Source: Archangium sp. (GTDB taxonomy: Bacteria > Myxococcota > Myxococcia > Myxococcales > Myxococcaceae). From it: a stretch of 64,000 nt of DNA. The DNA is taken from the NCBI GenBank assembly GCA_022843845.1, contig JALHMW010000002.1, forward strand, positions 246,240 through 310,239, read 5' to 3'. Positions 25,013 to 34,195 of the stretch are shown here, one piece after another. How positions within the stretch are numbered: the first letter of the stretch is position 1; every line of letters begins with the position of its first letter. The notes beneath the pieces were generated by a model, which had not been told where the DNA came from, did not search any database, and saw nothing but the letters and a program-made list of their open reading frames with translations. Position numbers and translations under genes: made by a program.

Positions 25013-27901
25013 TCAGGCAGCGCTGATCTGACCCCTGGTGCGAATGGCCGCGAGCTGCTGCTGCACGAGCGGTGAGTCGTCGCCTTCCCGGCTGGCCGCG
25101 AGCGCCAGGGCGCGCGTGGGGTCGACCGAGGCCAACGTCGAAACGGCGATCTCGCGCACCAGCGCGTTCCCGTCGGCCGCAGCGAGCTCGAGCATCGAGG
25201 GGCCTTCGCTCGCCGTCACCTCTGCCTTGCCCACGCACCACACCGCGCAGGCTCTCACCCACGCCACCTCGTCCCTGGTGAGCTCGACCAGGGCGGCCTT
25301 CGCGTCGAGCCCGTCGGGGCGGGGAAAGAGCTCGGCGACCGCCTTGAGCTTCTCGGCCCGCGGCTGTTCGTCGAGGAGCGGCAGGAAGCGGGCCTTGAGT
25401 TCGCGATCGAGCAGGTTGTCGAGCAGCTCCACGGCGTTGCCACGGCGACGGGCCGAGTCGGCCGCCAGCGCGTCTCGAATGCCCGCGGCGATCTGCTCCA
25501 TGTCTGCGTCGGGGTAGAGCACCGCGAGGAGCAGGAACAGCCGGCCTTCGATCTGCGCCACCTTCTCGGTGATGGCCGACGAGAGCAGGGCACGGGCCGC
25601 GGGCTCGCCGGTGCGGGGCGTCGCCGCCACGGGGCCGCCGACGAGCCCCAGCGCTTCAGCGTGATGGAGCGCCTTCCACGCGCGGGCCAACTCCTTGTCG
25701 AGCGCCGCGCGGACCGGCGCTTTGTCTTTGAGGATCAACCGGCGGCCCTTCACCGTGCGCGCGAGCGCCTTGTAGAGCCGGCCGCGCAGCTCCTCGTCGG
25801 GCTCGTCCAGGTGCTGGGTGATGACGTCGATGGCCTCGGCGGTACCGACGCGCCCCAGCACGCGCGCGACCGAGCGCCTGATGTTGGCGTCTTCGAGCTG
25901 ATTCCCGAGCACCTTGGCGAGCGTCGGCACGATCGAGACGCCGAAGTTGGTGAGCGCCTCGGTGGCCTCGCGCGCGGTCTCGTGGCTCTGCGTTCGGTAG
26001 ATGAGGGGAATGACGAACTCGGCGCTCTTGAGCTGGCCCGCGGCGGTGACGGCGGCCCGACGCACGCGGGGGTCGGCGTCGCTCATCAACTGGAGCACCG
26101 GCTGGTAGAAGTTCTTCACGCCGATCGCGCCCAGCACCTTCGCGGCGTGCAGTCGCATGACGTTGTCTTTGTTGTCGATGAGCGCCTTGAGCGCCTCGGC
26201 CGCCACCAGCACGCCGTCGAGCCCGCCGTAGCGGATCATGCCCGTGACGGCGGCGCTGCGGATGCGGGGGTCGGGGTCCTGCAGGAAGGTGCGCACGCTC
26301 TTGACGGCCTTGTCGCGGCCGATAGCGCAGAACGCGTCGATGGCCGCCGCTCGCACCGCAGGGTCGGCATCTTCGAAGCGCCTGAAGACCGAGTTGGCGA
26401 AGCGCATCGTCTGGCGATGGGCGTAGTACTCGAGGGCCTTGACCCGCACCTCGGAGTCCGGGTGCTCGAGCAGGTGCTCCACCTCGATGTCGAGCGCGAG
26501 CTTCTCGAGGTGCGGGAGCAGGGCCAGCGCGTTCAAGACCTCACGGGTGTCGTCGCTGGCCAGCGCGCGCTCGATGACGCCGCTGGTGGAGCCGTCGACG
26601 ACGCTGACCCGTGCCCCGGCGAGATCGAGCCGGCGGTTCTTGAGGTTGTCCTGCAGCGTCTTGATGTAGCGGCTGCGCAGACTCGAGACGACGGCGAGCC
26701 AGACGCCTCCCAGGGCGAGCGAGATCCACGCGAGGCGATAGGGGTCTTTCCCCACGACCAGGCCCCAGACCTTCAGGGTCACGCCCGCGAGGCCAATCGC
26801 GGTGGGCTTCACCACGCCGTCGATGAACGCCTTGGCCGCGACGCGGGCCTGCGAGGGCACGGGCAGGTAGAGGATCTGGGTGGTGGCGTCGTTCACCGAG
26901 TACCGGAACAACGTGTCGGCGCCCTTGGTGAGCGAGGCCGCCCACAGGGCAGGGAAGAGCACCAGCGCGGCGTTGCCGAGCGTGAGCGAGAGGGGGAGCA
27001 CGGCGAGCGAGGCGACGACGCCCGCGCGATTGAGCAGCCGGCTGGTACCGAAGAGCTGCAGCACGAGCGCGAACCCGCCCACCACCGCGCTGAAGTAGCC
27101 GAAGTACGAGGCCAGCTCGTCAGCAGGGATCTTGTCGGCGGCGACGACCTTGAACTCGAAGTCGACGAGCGTCGTCGTGAAGAAGGTGACGGCCGCGAGC
27201 AACGCGACGGTGCGCAGGTGCGGGTCGGCCATCACGCGAGACCCACCACCGGTTCGTTTTGCCGCGCTCGGTTTTCCGCTCGCGGCGCGCGCGAACAGCC
27301 GCTGTCGGCCCAGCTTGCCGGCGAAGAAGCTCGCCACCGCCGTCGTCGCCAGCAGCACCAGACACATCAACAACAGGGCGCTCGTGCCGAAGGTCTTCGC
27401 CACCTTCGCCGACAACAGGCCGATGAGGATGTTGGCGAACGTGCCACCGGCGCCGATCAGCCCGTACAGCCGCTTGGCCTCCTGCGCGTTGAAGAGCTCG
27501 TTCGCCAGCGTCCAGAACTGCACCAACACCAGCGCACCCATCACCTCGACCGAGACGTAGATGAGCGCATAGATCCACGGGGGCTGGCTGCGCTCGATGA
27601 CGTACAGCAGCCCGAAGCAGGCCGCGAACAGCGACGCCGAGCCCAGGGCCATCAGATCGCGGCGCACCCGTGTCGCGAGGCGGCCATAGAGCAGGCCGCT
27701 CGCCGTCACCGCGACGGCCGAGAGCACGTACATCCACGCGAGCTGCGAGCGATCGCCGTGCGCCAGGAACAACGCGTCGCGCACGCTGCGGCCCGTGAGG
27801 AACGACCCAACGGCGAAGAGGCTGTGGAGGAAGAGCGCGCCCGTCAGCTGGCGTTCGCCCCGTCGAACTGGAAGGACCGCCTCGACGATGCGCAGCAGCA
27901 C
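25013..27901 (-). CDS. NTT (ATP/ADP translocase)-like transporter fused to HEAT repeats
   Basis: 962 residues from GTG 27901. Residues 1-420 contain about twelve TM segments in an MFS-like plan, with features of the Npt1/Npt2 nucleotide transporter family (FLTGRSVRDALFLAHGDRSQLAWMYVLSA, QFWTLANELFNAQEAKRLYGLIGAGGT). Residues 440-960 are cytoplasmic HEAT repeats (DPDPRIRSAAVTGMIRYGG, DADPRVRRAAVTAAGQLKS). True nucleotide translocation is proven only in obligate intracellular bacteria and plastids, so the substrate here is open. The HEAT tail probably docks regulators such as the cNMP-binding protein encoded next. The upstream gene ends 26 bases away, in the same direction. Confidence 0.88.
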   Translation of the reverse strand: MLLRIVEAVLPVRRGERQLTGALFLHSLFAVGSFLTGRSVRDALFLAHGDRSQLAWMYVLSAVAVTASGLLYGRLATRVRRDLMALGSASLFAACFGLLYVIERSQPPWIYALIYVSVEVMGALVLVQFWTLANELFNAQEAKRLYGLIGAGGTFANILIGLLSAKVAKTFGTSALLLMCLVLLATTAVASFFAGKLGRQRLFARAASGKPSAAKRTGGGSRVMADPHLRTVALLAAVTFFTTTLVDFEFKVVAADKIPADELASYFGYFSAVVGGFALVLQLFGTSRLLNRAGVVASLAVLPLSLTLGNAALVLFPALWAASLTKGADTLFRYSVNDATTQILYLPVPSQARVAAKAFIDGVVKPTAIGLAGVTLKVWGLVVGKDPYRLAWISLALGGVWLAVVSSLRSRYIKTLQDNLKNRRLDLAGARVSVVDGSTSGVIERALASDDTREVLNALALLPHLEKLALDIEVEHLLEHPDSEVRVKALEYYAHRQTMRFANSVFRRFEDADPAVRAAAIDAFCAIGRDKAVKSVRTFLQDPDPRIRSAAVTGMIRYGGLDGVLVAAEALKALIDNKDNVMRLHAAKVLGAIGVKNFYQPVLQLMSDADPRVRRAAVTAAGQLKSAEFVIPLIYRTQSHETAREATEALTNFGVSIVPTLAKVLGNQLEDANIRRSVARVLGRVGTAEAIDVITQHLDEPDEELRGRLYKALARTVKGRRLILKDKAPVRAALDKELARAWKALHHAEALGLVGGPVAATPRTGEPAARALLSSAITEKVAQIEGRLFLLLAVLYPDADMEQIAAGIRDALAADSARRRGNAVELLDNLLDRELKARFLPLLDEQPRAEKLKAVAELFPRPDGLDAKAALVELTRDEVAWVRACAVWCVGKAEVTASEGPSMLELAAADGNALVREIAVSTLASVDPTRALALAASREGDDSPLVQQQLAAIRTRGQISAA

Positions 27902-27927
27902 GGCCAGAAGCGTAGCAATGCTCTGCG

Positions 27928-29901
27928 TCAGCCGTTCGACGTTTCGAGCGCGGCGAGCAGCGCCCGGCGCTCCCGTGCCTCGAGCGGGCGGTTGGTGAAG
28001 CGGGCCTCGAGGTAGCGGCGAGTCGCGCGTGCCACGGCGGGGGAGAGCGGGTGGCCTGAACGAGCCAGGCTCGCCGAGAGCTCCTCGAGGGGCACGGTCG
28101 CCACGTCAGTGACGCCGCGGGCCTTCAGGCGCGCTTCGAGCTCCTCGAGGAAGCTGCTGGCAGGGTGGGGCGCGCGCCGACGCAGCCGCTGAACTGCGAG
28201 CACCAGGAGCCCGGCGCCCACGAGCACGAGCACGGCCGGGCCGAGCGGCACCCGGGTGCCGAGCGGCGACGACGCTTCGGCCTCGGGCGCGCTCGCCCTC
28301 GACGGGCGAACGAGCTGCCTCGCGAACGACACCTGATCCTGAAACGAGTAGTCCATGACGCGGGCTCGCCACCAGGCCTCCAGACGCTCCCAGGCGTTGG
28401 TGAACGCGGCGGTCCACGCGTTGCTCGACGCCGCCCGGCCCGTGTCAGGCGTGGCGTCGAGGCGCAGCCAGGCCCCGTCGACGAACGCCTCGGTCCACGC
28501 ATGGGCGTCACCCGATCGCACCACGTAGCGATCGCCAGCCCGCTCGCCGCCATAGAAGCCCGTCACCACGCGGCTCGGCACCTTCTGCAGCCGGAGCATG
28601 ATGGCGAGGGCCGTCGCGAAGTCTTCACAGTGCCCCGCGCGCCGGGTGAAGAGAAAGTCGGCCAGCGGATCGCTCACGTCACCTGGCAGCTCGAGCGTGT
28701 ACTCGTACCGACGTTTGAGCTCGCGCTCGAGCCGCTGGGCGATCTCCAGGCTCTCGGTCGCGCCTCCGGAGAGCTCGGTGGCCAGCGTCGCGATGCGGGG
28801 GTCGAGGTTCGGCACCGCGAGCCCGCCGACCGGGTCTGGTGGCGTGCGGTCGATGCGGCTCAGCTGATCGCTGGTGGCGGCGTAGCTGAGCGCGTTCGAG
28901 TCGATCGCGCCGAAGATCTGATCGCCCGGCACGTGGATCAGCGCCATCGGCACCATGCCAGACAGTGAGATGCTGCGCGCCCGGGCGAAGAAGGTCGGCG
29001 TATCGAGCGCGACGAGCGTGCGGCTCCCGTACGCGGGCGTCGTCTCGAACTCCTGGCTGACCTGATTGAGGGAGCGCTGGGCGCCGCGGTGAAGGCCGAC
29101 GACGCTCGACGGTGTGGCCGGCGTCCCCGACGATCTCCACTCGGCCCCGTCGAAGACGTCGAAGTGCCGCCCGACCCAATAGCTCTCGAGGCGCTCGCTG
29201 CGGGGGTCTGGAATGAGCGACACCCGGAACGCCACGCGCGCGCTGGTCTTGATGTCGCCGCCGCCGCCGAGGCGCACCGTGTCGGACATGCCGGTCTGGC
29301 CGCCGAGCCCCGGGGCCGCGCGGCGGTTGGCGAGGTTCCACGAGAGACGGGGGAAGACGACGAAGAAGGCCAGCGCCATCACCAGCGTCGCGAGGCTCCC
29401 GAGTATCAGCTGCCTCGAGATCGCGCGGCGCTCGGCCGAGTCGACGCTGGCTTCGTCTGCGGCGAGCACCAGCCACGCCATCGACCACGACGCGCAGAGG
29501 AAGAAGGCCACCAGCAGCACCGCGAACAACACCTCGCCCGTCAGCGCCGCGCCGCCGCTGACCAGGAGCAACCCTGACAGCAGCACCTGCCGGGAGGCCT
29601 GCGGCGTTGGCTCGGCCAGCATGCGGTGGCACGTCACCAACGTCGCGAACGACACGGCCGCGATGACGAGATCGAGGGCCGAGGTGGCGACCGCGCCGAA
29701 GAGCCCCAGCGCGATCACCAGCAGCACGATGACCGAGGCCGTCCGGCGGCCCGCGAGGGGCCTGATGTCGAGCAGCGAGAGGATCAGGGCGAAGGGGAAG
29801 ATCACCAGCACCGGCAACGGGAGCACGCCCGGGAGCGCGACGGCGCCGAAGCCCGCGAGCGCCGCGAGGTCGCGCGAGATCACGCCGGGCGTGCGCCTCA
29901 T
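27928..29901 (-). CDS. TgpA-type membrane transglutaminase-like protein (DUF3488)
   Basis: 657 residues. The first 180 residues hold about six TM helices (DUF3488 type) and a last TM lies near residue 560. The periplasmic transglutaminase-like domain has its Cys-His-Asp triad: RRAGHCEDFATALA (Cys near 422), SGDAHAWTEAFVDG (His near 466) and LRLDATPD (Asp). In Pseudomonas TgpA such proteins are essential and sit with a MoxR ATPase and a DUF58 protein, exactly as here. The likely role is cell-envelope protein modification or proteolysis, but the substrate is unknown. It overlaps the DUF58 gene by four bases. Confidence 0.92.
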   Translation of the reverse strand: MRRTPGVISRDLAALAGFGAVALPGVLPLPVLVIFPFALILSLLDIRPLAGRRTASVIVLLVIALGLFGAVATSALDLVIAAVSFATLVTCHRMLAEPTPQASRQVLLSGLLLVSGGAALTGEVLFAVLLVAFFLCASWSMAWLVLAADEASVDSAERRAISRQLILGSLATLVMALAFFVVFPRLSWNLANRRAAPGLGGQTGMSDTVRLGGGGDIKTSARVAFRVSLIPDPRSERLESYWVGRHFDVFDGAEWRSSGTPATPSSVVGLHRGAQRSLNQVSQEFETTPAYGSRTLVALDTPTFFARARSISLSGMVPMALIHVPGDQIFGAIDSNALSYAATSDQLSRIDRTPPDPVGGLAVPNLDPRIATLATELSGGATESLEIAQRLERELKRRYEYTLELPGDVSDPLADFLFTRRAGHCEDFATALAIMLRLQKVPSRVVTGFYGGERAGDRYVVRSGDAHAWTEAFVDGAWLRLDATPDTGRAASSNAWTAAFTNAWERLEAWWRARVMDYSFQDQVSFARQLVRPSRASAPEAEASSPLGTRVPLGPAVLVLVGAGLLVLAVQRLRRRAPHPASSFLEELEARLKARGVTDVATVPLEELSASLARSGHPLSPAVARATRRYLEARFTNRPLEARERRALLAALETSNG

Positions 29902-30839
29902 CGCTCGCTCCCGAACCCGGCCAGGGCCAGCGCCGACAGAATACGCCGCTCGTGGGGGGCGCCGTGGGCCGGCCGGAGCCTCCGGGTCCCGACGTCGAGG
30001 CCGACGTCGTAGCCCTGCTCCATCAGCAGGGCCGTCTGGCCGGCAGCCTCCTCACAGGCGAACTCGAGCTCGTCACCCGAGAGGCGCTCGTCGACGTTCA
30101 GGGTGATCTGCCGCCGCTCCTCGCGCTCGCGTTCGACGGTGATCAGCTTTCCGGTGGTGGCCGTCTTGCGCCAGTGAATGCGCCGCGCGTCTTCGCCGAT
30201 CGCCAGCTCTCGAAGATCTGCCAGATCGGCCGTGCCATCGCGGTGCCTCGAGCTGCCCAGCTCGCCGCGAAGCAGGCTCTGATCCCGTGCGGGCGAGTCG
30301 CACGCGAAGCCCCGACGGGGAAAGACCAACAGGCTGTCGCTGACCGCGATGGTGCGGATCTTCTCGAAGATGCCGAAGGGGAAGGTGGTGCTCACCTCGA
30401 TGGCCTCGAGCGCCCACGGCCCTCGTCGAGGTGCGGTCGCGACGGCCCGCACCACCACTGGCCGTCCGGCGACGATGACGGGCGCCCAGGCACCAGCCGA
30501 CTCGAGCGACCCTGACTCCCGCACCCTGACCGCGAAGCCCTGGCCGCGCTTTCGTCTGAGCTCGTAGCGCACGGTGAAGGGCTCGTGAGCGAACGCGCCT
30601 TCGGGGAGCAGGCGACGCACCTCGAGATCCCAGATGACGCGCTCCGACAGCACGCCCGACACCACGATGGTCGCCAGCAGCAGGCCCAGCACGAGGTACA
30701 GCAGGTTGTTGCCGGTGTTCAGCGCGCCCAGGCCGATGCCCATGGTGAGCAGCAGGTAGATGCGACCGACGGGCGTGATGCGCAGCAGCCTGCCGGGCTT
30801 CAGCGCCCGTCGGATCGAGCTGATCAGTCGCCGGAGCAT
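29898..30839 (-). CDS. DUF58 protein with N-terminal membrane anchor
   Basis: 313 residues. Two TM segments (about 24-65, around LLLTMGIGLGALNTGNNLLYLVLG) are followed by a beta-rich region. The DUF58 signature LRELAIGEDARRIHWRKTATTGKLITVERE (about residues 208-236) marks the vWA-like family that partners MoxR ATPases. It lies between moxR (gap of four bases) and the transglutaminase gene (four-base overlap), which supports a MoxR-DUF58-TgpA complex at the membrane. Its own chemistry is unknown. Confidence 0.92.
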   Translation of the reverse strand: MLRRLISSIRRALKPGRLLRITPVGRIYLLLTMGIGLGALNTGNNLLYLVLGLLLATIVVSGVLSERVIWDLEVRRLLPEGAFAHEPFTVRYELRRKRGQGFAVRVRESGSLESAGAWAPVIVAGRPVVVRAVATAPRRGPWALEAIEVSTTFPFGIFEKIRTIAVSDSLLVFPRRGFACDSPARDQSLLRGELGSSRHRDGTADLADLRELAIGEDARRIHWRKTATTGKLITVEREREERRQITLNVDERLSGDELEFACEEAAGQTALLMEQGYDVGLDVGTRRLRPAHGAPHERRILSALALAGFGSER

Positions 30840-30843
30840 CGCT

Positions 30844-31779
30844 TCACCTCGGCGCGGGGACCCGTCGCGTCAGCTCGTCGATCAGGTGGCCGGCCTCTTC
30901 GCGGCTGAAGGCGCCCTGCATCGAGCTCTTCAGGACGAGGCGGTGTGAGAGCGACGGCTTGAGCACCGCGCGCACGTCACCGGGCGAGACGAAGCCCCGA
31001 TCCTCCCACAGGGCCCAGGCCCTCGCGGCCGAGATGAGCGCCAGCACGGCGCGGGTCGACACGCCGCGCTCGATCTCGGCGTGCGAGCGCGTCTCGTGCG
31101 CCAGGCGCACCGCGTAGTCGGCGACGTCTCTGGAGACCTCGACGCGATCGGCCGCGACTTGAATCGACACCAGCTCGTCGGCCGTCGCCACCGCCGTGAG
31201 CGCGTGGAGCGGATCGCCCCGGCGGCTGATGATCAGCTCCGCTTCGATGGCGGGGTCGAGGTGGCCGAGCGAGAGCCGCATCAGGAACCGATCGAGCTGC
31301 GAGTCGGGGAGCGGGTAGGTGCCGGCGAGGTCGAGCGGGTTCTGCGTCGCCACCACGGTGAAGGGCGCGGGCAGCTTGCGGGTGACGCCGTCGAGGCTGA
31401 CCTGCCCCTGGGCCATCGCCTCGAGCAGCGCTGACTGGGTTCGCGGCGGCGCGCGGTTGAGCTCATCGGCGAGCACGAGGTGGTGAAAGATAGGTCCCGG
31501 GCGGAACTCGAACGTGCCCTGCTGGGGCAGGAAGATCTGACTGCCGAGAATGTCGCTCGGCAGCAGGTCGGCGGTGAACTGCACCCGTCCGAACGAGAGC
31601 GCGAAGCACCGCGCCAGGCCCTCCGCGAGTGTCGTCTTGCCCACGCCCGGCACATCTTCGAGCAGCAGGTGGCCTCGAGCCGCCAGGCAGGTGAGAGCGA
31701 GCTTCGTCTGTTCCGGCTTCCCCAGGACCACTTGACCCAAGTGGACGTGGAGCTTCTTCAAGAGGTCAGTGGCGTTCAC
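30844..31779 (-). CDS. MoxR-family AAA+ ATPase
   Basis: 311 residues from GTG 31779 (MNATDLLKKLHVHLGQVVLGK). The track start ATG 31821 adds a hydrophobic leader unusual for the family, and a minus-strand TACAGT -10 at 31811-31816 would put transcription start downstream of it. Walker A is EDVPGVGKTTLAEGLAR, Walker B is LVLADELNRAPPRTQSALLEAMAQGQVS, and sensor 1 is VVATQNPLDLAGTYPLPDSQLDRF. MoxR ATPases act as chaperones for vWA/DUF58 partners, encoded next. It is the first gene of the minus-strand run and divergent from mutL. Confidence 0.93.
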   Translation of the reverse strand: MNATDLLKKLHVHLGQVVLGKPEQTKLALTCLAARGHLLLEDVPGVGKTTLAEGLARCFALSFGRVQFTADLLPSDILGSQIFLPQQGTFEFRPGPIFHHLVLADELNRAPPRTQSALLEAMAQGQVSLDGVTRKLPAPFTVVATQNPLDLAGTYPLPDSQLDRFLMRLSLGHLDPAIEAELIISRRGDPLHALTAVATADELVSIQVAADRVEVSRDVADYAVRLAHETRSHAEIERGVSTRAVLALISAARAWALWEDRGFVSPGDVRAVLKPSLSHRLVLKSSMQGAFSREEAGHLIDELTRRVPAPR

Positions 31780-31855
31780 TGTCAAGAGGCCCGAGAAAAG
31801 CGTCAGCGCGACTGTAGCCAACGCTAAGGTGCACCCGCTCGGAAATCGTCACCAG

Positions 31856-33589
31856 ATGGGCCGCGTTCGCAGACTTCCCACCGACCTGATCAACCAGATC
31901 GCCGCTGGCGAGGTCGTCGAGCGCCCGGCGTCGGTCGTCAAGGAGCTCGCCGAGAACTCGGTGGACGCGGGCGCGACGCGCGTGACGGTTCGCCTGGTGC
32001 GCGGCGGCTGCGCGAACATCACGGTCATCGACGACGGCTGCGGCATGTCGAGAGAAGACGCGCTCACCTGTCTCGAGCGCCACGCCACCAGCAAGCTCGC
32101 CGATGCCGAAGGGCTCTTTCACATCCTCACCAAAGGCTTCCGGGGAGAGGCGATTCCGGCCATCGCGTCGGTGTCACGCTTCTGCCTCGTCACCAGCGAA
32201 CCCGACACGCTGGCCGGCACGAAGCTGTCGATCGAGGGCGGGGGCGAGCCGGTCGTCGAAGACGCTCCGGCCGTCGGCGGCACCCGCATCGACGTCGACG
32301 ATCTCTTCTTCAACGTGCCCGCGCGCCGCAAGTTCCTCAAGCGTGAGGCCACCGAGTTGCTGCACTGCGAAGACGCGGTCACCCGGCTCGCGTTGGCGCA
32401 CCCCGAGGTGGGCTTCACGCTGGAGCACGAAGGCAAGCAGATCTGGGCGAGCCCTCCGTCGGCGTCGGAGCCGATGCAGCGCGCCGCGGCGGTGCTGGGG
32501 AGCGAGGCGGCTCCGCATCTGCTGTCGATCGCAGAGCGCCGGCTCGGGCTCACCGTGACGGGCTTCATCGCCGCGCCCGAGTTCACGCTGTCGAGCGCGC
32601 GCGGCCTGATGACCTTCGTGAACCACCGCTACGTGCGCGATCGCGGCCTCACCTCGGCGATTCAGCGCGCCTACCAGGACTCGTTGCCTCCCGGCCGCCA
32701 GCCCGTCGCGCTGGTGTTCATCGAGCTCGACCCACGCGCCGTCGACGTCAACGTGCACCCGCAGAAGCTCGAGGTGCGCTTCTCCGATCCACGCTCCGTC
32801 CAGGAGGCCGTCGGCGCGGCCGTGTCGGTGGGCTTGAAAGCAGCCCCGTGGCGGCAGGGCGATTCGCGCGGGCCTGAGACGCCGCAGGTGCAGGCCCAGT
32901 ACGCGCAGGCGATCGAGCGGTTCCTCGCCCGGGCCCAGCCAGCGCCCGCGTTCCTCGAGCCCGCGACGCCGCTGTCGCTCGACCAGTCATTGGGCCGCAT
33001 GTCGTTCGGCACCGCGAGGCCCACGCTCGATACGGCACCGCCTCGCGGCTACTTCGGCGCGCTGCGGTTCCTGAGCGTGCTGGCGCGGCGCTTCTGGCTC
33101 ACCGAGTCGCCTGCGGGCTCGCTCGTGATCGTCGACCCCCGCGCCGTCGAGGAGCGGGTGATCTGGTCGGCGCTCGCCACGCGCTTTCAGAAGGGCGAGC
33201 TGGCCACGGCGGGGCGTACGCTGTTCTCGGCGCGGCTCGATCTGCCGCCGACGGAGCGCACCAGAGTGCTCGAGGCCGCGCCCGAGCTGCTCGAGGTGGG
33301 CGTCGAGGTCGAAGACTTCGGCACGGGCTCGATCTCGCTGCTGCGCGTTCCGGCAGAGCTCGAGCGCGTCGAGCCCGCCGCGTGGCTCGTCGAGACGGCA
33401 GCGGCGGCGGATGCGTCGGCGCGAATCGCGGTGATGGCGCGGCGGGCTGCGCTGGCCGCCGAGATCATGGTCACCCACGATCAGGCGAGGGCGCGGCTCG
33501 AGGCGCTCGACGAGGTCGCGGCCCAGGTGCACGCCCACGCCGCGCGCGTCATCGTTCGTGATCTGCCCGTGCTCGATCTCGAAGGGTGA
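31856..33589 (+). CDS. mutL: DNA mismatch repair protein MutL, endonuclease motifs absent
   Basis: 577 residues from ATG 31856; the track start 31769 runs into the divergent moxR promoter. The N-terminal GHKL ATPase is intact: ELAENSVDAGAT (catalytic Glu and Asn), DDGCGMSREDA, RHATSK and the GFRGEAIPAIASVS lid. The transducer domain ends with VDVNVHPQKLEVRF. After a Pro/Ala linker the C-terminal dimerisation domain is present but the DQHAxxERxxYE metal site is replaced by VDPRAVEERVIW, and the terminal CPHGRP motif reads IVRDLP. So the endonuclease activity usual in bacteria without MutH is probably lost. mutS is not in the window. Confidence 0.93.
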   Translation: MGRVRRLPTDLINQIAAGEVVERPASVVKELAENSVDAGATRVTVRLVRGGCANITVIDDGCGMSREDALTCLERHATSKLADAEGLFHILTKGFRGEAIPAIASVSRFCLVTSEPDTLAGTKLSIEGGGEPVVEDAPAVGGTRIDVDDLFFNVPARRKFLKREATELLHCEDAVTRLALAHPEVGFTLEHEGKQIWASPPSASEPMQRAAAVLGSEAAPHLLSIAERRLGLTVTGFIAAPEFTLSSARGLMTFVNHRYVRDRGLTSAIQRAYQDSLPPGRQPVALVFIELDPRAVDVNVHPQKLEVRFSDPRSVQEAVGAAVSVGLKAAPWRQGDSRGPETPQVQAQYAQAIERFLARAQPAPAFLEPATPLSLDQSLGRMSFGTARPTLDTAPPRGYFGALRFLSVLARRFWLTESPAGSLVIVDPRAVEERVIWSALATRFQKGELATAGRTLFSARLDLPPTERTRVLEAAPELLEVGVEVEDFGTGSISLLRVPAELERVEPAAWLVETAAAADASARIAVMARRAALAAEIMVTHDQARARLEALDEVAAQVHAHAARVIVRDLPVLDLEG

Positions 33590-33600
33590 CGTCCGAAAAA

Positions 33601-33628
33601 TTGCCACGGTGATCGCCGCTGCTACCGT
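33601..33628 (+). promoter_or_regulatory. Possible promoter for the 51-residue gene
   Basis: TTGCCA and TACCGT are spaced by 16 bases. Transcription would begin near 33635, leaving a leader of about 34 bases that contains a GGAG site before ATG 33669. Confidence 0.35.
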
Positions 33629-33668
33629 CCGCTCCACACCTGTAGCGTTGAGCGAACGGAGCCTTTTG

Positions 33669-33824
33669 ATGAACGGTGTCATCACCGGTCGTGAAGTGGC
33701 TTCGCACTTTCGTCTCATCTGGAGGGAGTTCGGCTTCAGGTGCCTGGTTCGTTGTGTCGGTGCCTGCCTGGCGAGACGGCGCCGAACGTTTCTCGAGATC
33801 GCCTGGGAGACCCGCCGCACATGA
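33669..33824 (+). CDS. Probable 51-residue basic protein
   Basis: An ORF too short for most gene callers but well supported. GGAG lies seven bases before the ATG, the promoter-like pair TTGCCA-N16-TACCGT is upstream, and the stop overlaps the next start as ATGA, the common sign of translational coupling. The protein is Arg/Cys-rich with an amphipathic centre: MNGVITGREVASHF, then FGFRCLVRCVGACLARRRR and TFLEIAWE. Three Cys in ten residues could bind a metal or form disulphides, but no known motif fits. Function unknown. Confidence 0.5.
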   Translation: MNGVITGREVASHFRLIWREFGFRCLVRCVGACLARRRRTFLEIAWETRRT

Positions 33825-34195
33825 CCCTGAACGATCCCCTCGCGCTCACGCCGTCGCACGCGATGCCGGTTCCTGCGTCGTACGCCGAAAAGGCCATGGC
33901 GTCGCTGATGCAACTCCACGGCGAGTTGATGGACGAGAAGGAGCGGCGCGTCGAGCTGTTCCGCCGCCTGATGGAGAAGGAGCAGGCCCTTGCCGAGCTC
34001 AAGATGTACGTGAAGCTCCTCGAGGAGCGGGCCGGCGTCGCGCGAGAGACGGTTCAGCCGACCGAGCCTCGAACGGCGCGTGCCGAGCCACCCGCACCGC
34101 AGCCGCCGCCGAAGCCCAGGTCCTCGCAGCTGAGCGCCATGCCGCCCGTCGTGCCGCGGGTCGGCAAACGTCCAGAGGGGTGGAAGGTCTGGTGA
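33821..34195 (+). CDS. Small coiled-coil hypothetical protein
   Basis: 124 residues from ATG 33821, coupled (ATGA) to the small ORF upstream; the track start 33740 is within that ORF. Residues 25-70 form one helix with heptad spacing (MQLHGELMDEKERRVELF, KEQALAELKMYVKLLEE). The rest is Pro-rich and basic. No TM or signal peptide is seen. The stop overlaps the ATG of the barrel-protein gene by one base (TGATG). Not recognised. Confidence 0.7.
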   Translation: MTLNDPLALTPSHAMPVPASYAEKAMASLMQLHGELMDEKERRVELFRRLMEKEQALAELKMYVKLLEERAGVARETVQPTEPRTARAEPPAPQPPPKPRSSQLSAMPPVVPRVGKRPEGWKVW

